From Ruminococcaceae bacterium UBA1320 (GTDB lineage Bacteria > Bacillota > Clostridia > Oscillospirales > Ethanoligenentaceae): a stretch of DNA of 5,259 bases. Positions 1 to 4,719 of the stretch are shown here, in pieces. The translations under genes were made by a program, and so were the position numbers. The DNA is taken from the NCBI GenBank assembly GCA_002306975.1, contig DBTI01000307.1, positions 1 through 5,259 on the forward strand, written 5' to 3'. The notes under the pieces are model-generated. The model was not told the DNA's origin and searched no databases. It was given only the letters and a program-made list of their open reading frames with translations. How positions within the stretch are numbered: the stretch's first letter is position 1; every line of letters begins with the position of its first letter.

Positions 1-35
1 TGTGTAAATAGAATTTCCATCCAGACAGAAATCAG
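1..35 (+). repeat. IS256-type left terminal inverted repeat (IRL)
   Basis: Read inward it starts TGTGTAAATAGAAT, continues TTCCATCCAGACA and ends GAAATCAG. It aligns with the inward-reading right end, with one gap of about seven bases in the middle and a few substitutions. It lies on the 3' side of the transposase gene. Because it begins at the very first base, its outer limit is not certain. Confidence 0.75.
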
Positions 36-47
36 TACAAAATGAGT

Positions 48-67
48 TTGATTTCACTTGAAATCAA
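48..67. repeat. Subterminal 8-bp perfect hairpin in the IS left end
   Basis: TTGATTTC (48-55) and GAAATCAA (60-67) are perfect inverse complements separated by the four bases ACTT. The hairpin lies between the left terminal repeat and the much larger hairpin at 77-175. No T-run follows it on either strand, so a standard intrinsic terminator is not well supported. Each arm contains the GAAATCA heptamer that recurs in this end of the element, so it may equally be paired protein-binding sites. Confidence 0.6.
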
Positions 68-76
68 GGTTGTGGG

Positions 77-175
77 TTTCCCCTTAATTGTCGTTCTTCC
101 GGGAGTGAAAGTGGTATGCGCGCCCGCAGGCGTGAATGCCACTTTCACTCCCGGAAATGCTATTTTAAGGGGAAA
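77..175. repeat. Long nested hairpin directly downstream of the transposase stop
   Basis: The outer arms TTTCCCCTTAA (77-87) and TTAAGGGGAAA (165-175) pair perfectly over 11 bp. After an internal loop of 9 and 8 bases, TTCCGGGAGTGAAAGTGG (97-114) pairs perfectly with 139-156 over 18 bp, and pairing continues for about three more positions with one wobble. The tip holds a small GC-rich stem, CGCC (121-124) with GGCG (129-132). The hairpin starts at the base next to the transposase stop codon, so it forms the 3' end of that mRNA. There is no T-tract after either arm. Possible roles are a 3' mRNA stabiliser, a block to read-through or antisense transcription, or a small palindromic insertion nested in the element. 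Confidence 0.8.
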
Positions 176-1402
176 TCAGCAGGCAATCCGGTCTGCAAAC
201 AGGAGGTTTAGCTGATTCAGCACGACATCCCAATTTCGACACCGTAGTGTCCAGCGTTCGACAATTTTCTTTGAGGCAAGATAGAGCAGCTTTCTCAGTG
301 AATCATCATTTACAAACGATGGCTTGTTCTTGGTTACCTGCCGGAACTGCCGGTTTAAGCCTTCAATAATATTTGTTGTATATATTATCCTCCGAATCTC
401 CGGCGGGTATGCGAAAAAGGTGGACAGAATGTTCCAGTTGTCTTCCCAGGACTTCACACAGGAAGGGTAGGCTTTCCCCCATTTATCTTTAAAAGCCATG
501 AGGTTTTCAAACGCTTCTTCCTCAGTCACAGCCTTGTAAACCAGCTTAAGGTCGGACATCAGCTGCTTGATGTCCTTGTAACTGACATACCGAGTGCTGT
601 ACCGGATTTGATGAATGATGCAACGCTGAATCTGCGCCTTGGGATATGCGGCTGAAATAGCTTCTTGAAAACCTTTGAGGCCATCCACGCAGAACAGGTA
701 AACATCGAGAATACCACGGCTTTTCAGGTCATTGAGCACTCCGAGCCAGAACTTGCTGCTCTCATGTTCGCCAATCCAAATACCGAGGATGTCTTTGTTT
801 CCTTCAAGCGTAATCCCTATGACGACATAGGCCGCTTTGGTTACGACTTGATGGTCTTCTCTCACTTTGTAGTGGATTGCATCCATGAAGACAAACGGAT
901 AGCTGGCTTCCAGCGGACGGCTCTGCCATGCGGCAACCTCCGGCATAATCTTCTCACTGATTTTGCTCACAAGCTCAGGCGATATCTCTACGTCATACAA
1001 GCTCTTGATTTGCTCGGATATGTCACGCTGGCTCATTCCGCATGAGTAAAGCGACAGGATTTTTTCTTCCATGCCATCAGCATTACGGTCATATTTCTCG
1101 ATGATTTTAGGCTCATACTCGCCGTTCCTATCTCTCGGGATTTTTACCTGAACCTCGCCAAGCTGTGACTTGATAGTCTTTTGAGAATAGCCGTTCCGGT
1201 AGTTTTTCGACAGTGGTTTTTCGTCATTATTTGCGCTTCTCTCACTTTTTTCGTAACCGAGTTCTGTGTCAAGCTCGCTTTCCATAACCTTTTGCAAAAC
1301 ATCACCGAACATCAGTTTCATAGCTTCCATGATCTCAGTTGTGCTTGTGAATTTCTGACTGTTTACGAATTCTTTCATCAATTCTGCTGGCGTCTTTTCC
1401 AT
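176..1402 (-). CDS. IS256-family (Mutator-type) transposase
   Basis: The product is a 408-residue DDE transposase that cuts and joins the ends of its own element; this is a typical length for IS256. The N-terminal part (about 1-160) is the helical DNA-binding region, including the usual RNGYSQKTIKSQLGEVQVKIPRDR-type stretch around residues 69-92. The catalytic RNase H-like core follows. The likely catalytic residues are Asp174 (FMDAIHYK), Asp240 (CVDGLKGF) and Glu347 (TTNIIEGLNRQFR). The Mutator-type C-x2-H motif is at Cys261/His264 (QRCIIHQIRYS). The reading frame has no interruption. The ATG at 1402 is preceded by GGAAGGAAG (1419-1411). The TGA stop abuts the long hairpin at 77-175. Family assignment is very secure; current activity is inferred from intactness. 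Confidence 0.97.
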   Translation of the reverse strand: MEKTPAELMKEFVNSQKFTSTTEIMEAMKLMFGDVLQKVMESELDTELGYEKSERSANNDEKPLSKNYRNGYSQKTIKSQLGEVQVKIPRDRNGEYEPKIIEKYDRNADGMEEKILSLYSCGMSQRDISEQIKSLYDVEISPELVSKISEKIMPEVAAWQSRPLEASYPFVFMDAIHYKVREDHQVVTKAAYVVIGITLEGNKDILGIWIGEHESSKFWLGVLNDLKSRGILDVYLFCVDGLKGFQEAISAAYPKAQIQRCIIHQIRYSTRYVSYKDIKQLMSDLKLVYKAVTEEEAFENLMAFKDKWGKAYPSCVKSWEDNWNILSTFFAYPPEIRRIIYTTNIIEGLNRQFRQVTKNKPSFVNDDSLRKLLYLASKKIVERWTLRCRNWDVVLNQLNLLFADRIAC

Positions 1403-1410
1403 AAAAAATA

Positions 1411-1460
1411 CTTCCTTCCATTCTCGTTTTCATTTATCTGAATTCTTGTCTGGAAGGAAG
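1411..1460 (-). promoter_or_regulatory. Transposase RBS and fold-back element that could mask it
   Basis: On the minus strand TGGAAGGAAG (1420-1411) is the transposase Shine-Dalgarno region, eight bases before the ATG. Its exact inverse complement, CTTCCTTCCA (1460-1451), lies 30 nt upstream inside the right terminal repeat. An mRNA that starts outside the element would contain both arms and could fold to bury the RBS. An mRNA started between the arms would not. This resembles the fold-back protection of IS10 and IS50 transposase mRNAs from read-through transcription. The pairing is seen in the sequence; the regulation is inferred. I could not assign a confident internal promoter. Confidence 0.5.
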
Positions 1461-1481
1461 CTCTTTATTCACTTTTACACA
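1438..1481 (-). repeat. IS256-type right terminal inverted repeat (IRR)
   Basis: Read inward from 1481 it starts TGTGTAAAAGTGAAT, then AAAGAGC (absent from the left end), TTCCTTCCAGACA and GAATTCAG. It sits immediately upstream of the transposase gene and overlaps the transposase leader. It also supplies one arm of the fold-back pairing with the transposase ribosome binding site. Confidence 0.75.
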
Positions 1482-1715
1482 AAATTTTCGAAGGTCTCAA
1501 TAATTGTGCATATAAGGCTGTATCATACGTGCTCTGCGAAAGCAGACTGCAAAACTTTATATGATGTTCGCGCTGGCGAATCTGTATCTGGCTGACAAGC
1601 GGTGCTTGGCGGTCTTATTCGGTTTGCTTGCGTTGTAAGTTTTCAACAAGGATGCGCCGCTTTGTGGGATCCTATGAGAGGATGACTGTCAAATCCACAA
1701 TTATGCGGTGTTGCC
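1482..1715. other. Gap between the IS right end and the esterase gene
   Basis: This 234-bp stretch has no intact gene. Apart from the possible transposase tail it holds two small hairpins: TCTGC-GAAA-GCAGA at 1533-1546 and ATCCT-ATGAG-AGGAT at 1669-1683. Neither is followed by a T-run in the direction of the esterase transcript, so no intrinsic terminator for that gene is visible. The first bases after 1481 should contain one copy of the IS target duplication. Confidence 0.5.
1516..1638 (+). pseudogene. Possible decayed C-terminal tail of a DDE transposase (IS4/IS5/IS1182-like)
   Basis: A plus-strand frame open between a TAA at 1513-1515 and a TAA at 1636-1638 encodes a 40-residue peptide that includes RALRKQTAKLYMMFALANLY. 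The spacing of R-x-L-x-K, then MFA-x-x-NL, resembles the last helix of many IS4/IS5/IS1182-type transposases (commonly RGL-x-KV...TFA-x-x-NLKKLA). No start codon with an RBS or upstream domain is present, and the next frame upstream is broken by stops. It begins only 35 bp outside the right end of the IS256 element, so an older insertion may have decayed here. The family guess rests on a short motif, and a chance ORF is the main alternative. Confidence 0.28.
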
Positions 1716-2372
1716 CTAACTATAATCAAACAATTTTTTTGTTGCTTTTATCCATTCATTTGCAATAACCTGATGGCCGCAAACTGTAGGGTGCACACCG
1801 TCCCAAACCCAGTATGAAGGTTCCCTGACCTTGCAAAACTCATTAAACACGTTTTGCAGCGGAACAAAAACAGCGTCGTAAGCCGCGGCCACTCTCTTTA
1901 CTACAGGCTGCAACGAGAAGACAATTGATTCCCACTCCTCCCTGTTTTCTTTAACCCTGCCAACTGGTAGCACAAATGGCTCGCACAACACAATCTTTGA
2001 CAGCGGCAATTTTTCCATTATCTCATCAAGAATCATGTGGTATACCCGCTCAAATTTAACCGGATCCGTTCCGCTCTTGTTATCTATCTACGATCCCGCA
2101 TCATTGATTCCGACCAAAAAGCTCACAATGTCGGGTCGAATATTGATGATATCCTCTTCCATTCGGGCGAATATATCCACAATTCTATTTCCGGAAACAC
2201 CCTTGTTTGCAAATTTCAGGTCTTTCTCTGCATATTCCACTCCGAGCTTTGCATTGATGATGAATTGATATCCATGGCCCATTTGATGGTTCAAATCCCA
2301 TTCCTGTTCTTTAAGCTTATATCGATTTCCGTCAGTAATGGAATCTCCCTGAAAAAGTATTGTTTTGCTCAT
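1716..2372 (-). pseudogene. SGNH/GDSL hydrolase, Axe2-like acetyl esterase, broken by an in-frame TAG
   Basis: From the ATG at 2372 the frame reads 94 residues, meets TAG at 2090-2088, then continues in the same frame to a TAG at 1718-1716, for 218 codons in all. Both halves match one SGNH hydrolase. Block I is GDSITDG with the nucleophile Ser11, the oxyanion Gly is in NKGVSGNRI, the block III GIND motif is at 88-91, and DGVHPT supplies Asp191 and His194, counting the TAG as residue 95. Length and layout match the roughly 219-residue Geobacillus Axe2 xylo-oligosaccharide acetylesterase group. There is no signal peptide, so it would act in the cytoplasm, probably removing acetyl groups from imported sugars. 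The stop follows GINDAGS, where relatives often have Glu or Gln, so one base change explains it. Without read-through the first part lacks the Asp/His pair. A sequencing error is the main alternative. Confidence 0.85.
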
Positions 2373-2379
2373 ACTAAAT

Positions 2380-2384
2380 CTCCT
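2380..2384 (-). promoter_or_regulatory. Strong RBS of the esterase gene
   Basis: On the minus strand AGGAG lies seven bases before the ATG at 2372, within AAAGGAGATTTAGT. This near-ideal site fixes the esterase start and shows that the 5' half still carries intact expression signals despite the internal stop codon. Confidence 0.7.
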
Positions 2385-2435
2385 TTATATTCCGGAAATT
2401 CCGTATCTATTACAGTCTCCATTACACTGATTTGC

Positions 2436-2469
2436 ATTATATAATAAAGTATTATTGTAAGATGTACAA
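2436..2469 (-). promoter_or_regulatory. Candidate promoter for the esterase gene
   Basis: On the minus strand a weak -35 match, TTGTAC (2469-2464), is followed after 17 bp by the -10 match TATTAT (2446-2441). A perfect TATAAT (2441-2436) overlaps it. The site lies about 65-70 bp upstream of the esterase ATG. The -10 region is convincing by composition, but the -35 is only a partial match. The long gap behind rhaD makes a separate promoter reasonable. Confidence 0.38.
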
Positions 2470-2604
2470 CAAAACAATATCTTACCCCGCCTACAGCGGC
2501 CCGATATTGCGGCAAGCGGTTGACGCGGTATTGCCGTGCTGCCTGCCGTATACATTGTAAAATTTTCTTCATAAATCAGCATATCACTGCTTTTGCAGAC
2601 TTTA

Positions 2605-3423
2605 CTACTTTAAAAATTTTTCCGGCAGGGTAACATTGAAAGCTTTTGCAAGCTCTCTGAATTCACCGGACTGTATTGTTTGCCGTTTTCCGCCCATTGA
2701 AAGGACCTTAACAAGAATCTCTGCCGACTTTTCTACGGTATGCATCAATCCGAAAGTCTCATCAAGATCTGTGCCGGAGCAGAAAGTCCCGTGATGCGCC
2801 CAGATCGCGACATTGTACTTCTTCATCATTTCGCTTGTTTCTACGGCAATTTCACGCCCACCCGGCACCATCCAGTGTACAACACCAACGCCATCCGGAA
2901 AAACGACAGGACATTCGGTTGCCATTTCCCACAGTTCCCGTGTAAACACCCTGTCCTCAAGCGGCAGAATAAAGGTCAAGGCGATGACGTTCACCGTATG
3001 ACTGTGCAGAATTACGCGATGGCGGTCATTTGTCGCGATTTTTTTCACCTCATGGTTCATCAAGTGGCTCGGCAGCTCACTTGTCGGTCTACCGCCATGG
3101 GCAAGACCCCATACAATCCGATAATTCTCACCCTTACCGTCGATCTCTATGATTGCGATGTTGTCCTCGGGCGCTAGAACAACGTTGCGAAAATATTTTC
3201 CGCTTCCGGTAACGAGAAAGTATTCGCCCGCCAACTGCGGAACCCTTGCGCCAATTTCAACAAACGGCTTTGTTCCATCGAAATTCTCGTTAATCTGTGC
3301 TGCTTCCTCCGGCCTGATTCTGTATGAAAGATTTCCTCCATTGCGCTCATGCCAGCCCTGTCTAAACGCGTCGTCGGTCAACCGAATAAAACCTTTTACA
3401 AATTCCGCATCTAAAATATTCAT
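2605..3423 (-). CDS. rhaD: L-rhamnulose-1-phosphate aldolase
   Basis: This zinc-dependent class II aldolase splits L-rhamnulose-1-phosphate into dihydroxyacetone phosphate and L-lactaldehyde, the last step of cytoplasmic rhamnose breakdown. The 272 residues match the E. coli enzyme (274). The zinc ligands are His140 and His142 (LHSHTV) and His211 (WAHHGTF). The catalytic Glu116 is in GRPTSELPSH. These sit one position before E. coli His141, His143, His212 and Glu117. Phosphate-site segments HERNGGNLSYR (25-35) and TGSGKYFRN (72-80) are present. The start codon lies 12 nt after the rhaA stop, and GGAG six bases before the ATG overlaps that gap, which points to co-transcription and coupled translation. 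The gene ends with TAG followed at once by TAA. No defect is visible. Confidence 0.97.
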   Translation of the reverse strand: MNILDAEFVKGFIRLTDDAFRQGWHERNGGNLSYRIRPEEAAQINENFDGTKPFVEIGARVPQLAGEYFLVTGSGKYFRNVVLAPEDNIAIIEIDGKGENYRIVWGLAHGGRPTSELPSHLMNHEVKKIATNDRHRVILHSHTVNVIALTFILPLEDRVFTRELWEMATECPVVFPDGVGVVHWMVPGGREIAVETSEMMKKYNVAIWAHHGTFCSGTDLDETFGLMHTVEKSAEILVKVLSMGGKRQTIQSGEFRELAKAFNVTLPEKFLK

Positions 3424-3435
3424 ATTACACTCCGC

Positions 3436-4680
3436 TCAATTTAATTTGCGTTTTAAAAGAACATTTTTTTCATAGTTATGAACCACATCGAACCATCCCT
3501 CGCGGGCAGGCACGCTGTTTGATTCGCAAAACGCATCCCACACGGTACCAATCGGATAGGTTTTATACGCCTCCTGCAATGCCAGAAGTTCTGTAAATCT
3601 GCCCTCTTTCTGCAGCGCTGAAAGCTTTTCAAGCGGCATTAACAAAGCGGCCAGCAATGCCTTTTGCATATTGTGGGCGCCAACAACCCATGCGGCAATG
3701 CGATTTATGCTCGCGTCAAAATAATCAAGGCCGATGAATACTCTCTCGAGCGCGTCGCAGGCGACAAGCTCCTTTGCAATCTCACGCAACTCGTCGTCAA
3801 GGATGACAACGTGGTCGCTGTCCCATCTTACTGGTCTTGTCACATGCAAAGCCAGCTTGTCAAAAAAGAGCAGCATCGATGAAATTTTGTCCGAGACTTT
3901 TTCGGTCGGGTGAAAATGTCCGTTATCTAAAAGGCAGAGAATATTGTTCTTACCGGCATAATTCATATAAAATTCATGCGAACCTACAGTGTAGGATTCA
4001 AGGCCGATGCCAAAGACTTTGGATTCCACGCTGTCGGCGATGTACCGCCCGTCCAGCGTGACGGAATAGATATCATCAAGCGAGTCTTTCAGGCGGCGGC
4101 GGGGAGAGAGCCGGTCGGCCGGAATATCCTTGCAGCCGTCCGGAATCCAGATATTGTTTAAAGAAACCGTATTTAGTTCCCGGCCAAAATATTCGGCGAT
4201 TTTGCGCGAGGCTTTGCAGTGATCGACCCAGAATTTGCGGATGCCCGCATCCGGGTGCGAGAGGGTTCCGCCATCCGCCTTTTGGTGCGAAAAGAGCGTC
4301 GGGTTAAAGTCAAGACCGAGCCCGCGCGCTTTCGCATAGTCTACCCATTTTGTAAAATGCCGCGGTTCGAGCGCGTCCCGCTCAACCTGCCCGTCCGTGA
4401 TGGCGTAGATCGCGTGCAGATTGATCTTGTGTTTACCCGGAACGATCTTAAGTGCGGCGTCAAGGTCGTTCATAAGCTCCTCCGGGTTTCGTGCCCTGCC
4501 GGGGTAATTACCGGTCGCCGCGATGCCGCCGGAAAGGGCGGAGCGGTTTTCAAAGCCGGTTACATCGTCTCCCTGCCAGCAGTGTATCGAAAGCCTGACC
4601 TTCGCAAGCTTTTTTAAAGCCGCGTCGACATCCACACCGGCTTTTGCATAGAGTTCCTTTGCCTCGTCAAAACGTGACAT
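3436..4680 (-). CDS. rhaA: L-rhamnose isomerase
   Basis: This enzyme interconverts L-rhamnose and L-rhamnulose in the cytoplasm as a metal-dependent (Mn/Zn) TIM-barrel enzyme. Numbered from the upstream ATG (416 residues; E. coli has 419), the metal-site residues are Glu221 and Lys223 (VESKVFG), Asp254 and His257 (LLDNGHFHP), His281 (LALHVTRP), Asp289 and Asp291 (RWDSDHVV) and Asp321 (GLDYFDASINR). All sit a constant 13 positions before the E. coli ligands as I recall them. Other family blocks are HCWQGDDVTGFE, GNYPGRARNPEEL and NIWIPDG. I place the start at the second ATG (4680), giving 414 residues, because GGAGG ends seven bases before it but only one base before the ATG at 4686. The gene lies 39 nt after rhaB and 12 nt before rhaD, in one operon. 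It is intact. Confidence 0.97.
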   Translation of the reverse strand: MSRFDEAKELYAKAGVDVDAALKKLAKVRLSIHCWQGDDVTGFENRSALSGGIAATGNYPGRARNPEELMNDLDAALKIVPGKHKINLHAIYAITDGQVERDALEPRHFTKWVDYAKARGLGLDFNPTLFSHQKADGGTLSHPDAGIRKFWVDHCKASRKIAEYFGRELNTVSLNNIWIPDGCKDIPADRLSPRRRLKDSLDDIYSVTLDGRYIADSVESKVFGIGLESYTVGSHEFYMNYAGKNNILCLLDNGHFHPTEKVSDKISSMLLFFDKLALHVTRPVRWDSDHVVILDDELREIAKELVACDALERVFIGLDYFDASINRIAAWVVGAHNMQKALLAALLMPLEKLSALQKEGRFTELLALQEAYKTYPIGTVWDAFCESNSVPAREGWFDVVHNYEKNVLLKRKLN

Positions 4681-4687
4681 GTTCATC

Positions 4688-4692
4688 CCTCC
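4688..4692 (-). promoter_or_regulatory. RBS that decides the rhaA start
   Basis: GGAGG on the minus strand is followed by one base and the ATG at 4686, then by a second in-frame ATG at 4680. Spacing to the second ATG is seven bases, which is optimal. Spacing to the first is too short for normal initiation. The site therefore favours translation from 4680, two residues shorter than the longest frame. Confidence 0.7.
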
Positions 4693-4719
4693 ATTTTATA
4701 CTCTTTAATACCGGTTGTT

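Larger units (their letters stand above)
1..1481 (-). mobile_element. IS256-family insertion sequence, apparently full length
   Basis: A single intact transposase gene is enclosed by imperfect terminal inverted repeats. Both ends start TGTGTAAA when read inward, and both carry a TTCC(A/T)TCCAGACA block and a GAA(A/T)TCAG block further in. The size, about 1.48 kb, suits the IS256 family. The left tip coincides with base 1 of the window, so the left target duplication and perhaps a terminal base or two are not visible. The first right-flank bases, AAATTTTC at 1482-1489, would be one copy of the 8-9 bp duplication that IS256 elements usually make. The transposase is uninterrupted, so the element may still be active. 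Confidence 0.88.
2373..2604. other. rhaD-esterase intergenic region
   Basis: These 232 bp separate rhaD from the esterase, far more than the 12-39 nt gaps within the rha genes. The half next to rhaD is GC-rich and can form a stem of CGGCAA (2510-2515) with TTGCCG (2531-2536), but no T-tract follows it. The half next to the esterase is AT-rich. Two short palindromes occur: ATAATA-AAG-TATTAT (2441-2455) and CGGAA-A-TTCCG (2393-2403), either of which could be a regulator site. Short minus-strand frames here have arginine-rich, family-less translations, and I do not regard them as genes. Confidence 0.5.

Noticed and set aside
665..1045. Plus-strand frame of 126 residues inside the transposase gene
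   Set aside because: It is antisense to a strongly conserved IS256 transposase, and its translation shows no family signature.
1181..1441. Plus-strand frame of 86 residues over the transposase 5' end
   Set aside because: It is antisense to the DNA-binding region of the transposase, and its hydrophobic Phe-rich look comes from the reversed Lys/Glu-rich coding strand.
1533..1546. TCTGC-GAAA-GCAGA hairpin as the esterase terminator
   Set aside because: It is a short stem with no T-tract in the minus-strand direction, and it resembles a similar small hairpin at 2587-2598 only by chance-level similarity.
2037..2444. Plus-strand frame of 135 residues across the esterase and its leader
   Set aside because: It is opposite a conserved SGNH hydrolase frame, with no RBS and no recognisable domain.
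2510..2536. CGGCAA/TTGCCG stem downstream of rhaD as an intrinsic terminator
   Set aside because: The stem is only six pairs with a 15-base loop, and no T-run follows it on the minus strand.
2369..2582. Two overlapping minus-strand frames (67 and 65 residues) between rhaD and the esterase
   Set aside because: They overlap in different frames, are Arg/Cys-rich without family resemblance, and cross the AT-rich candidate promoter and the esterase RBS.
4219..4617. Plus-strand frame of 132 residues over rhaA
   Set aside because: It is a shadow of the rhaA reading frame; the catalytic conservation is on the minus strand.
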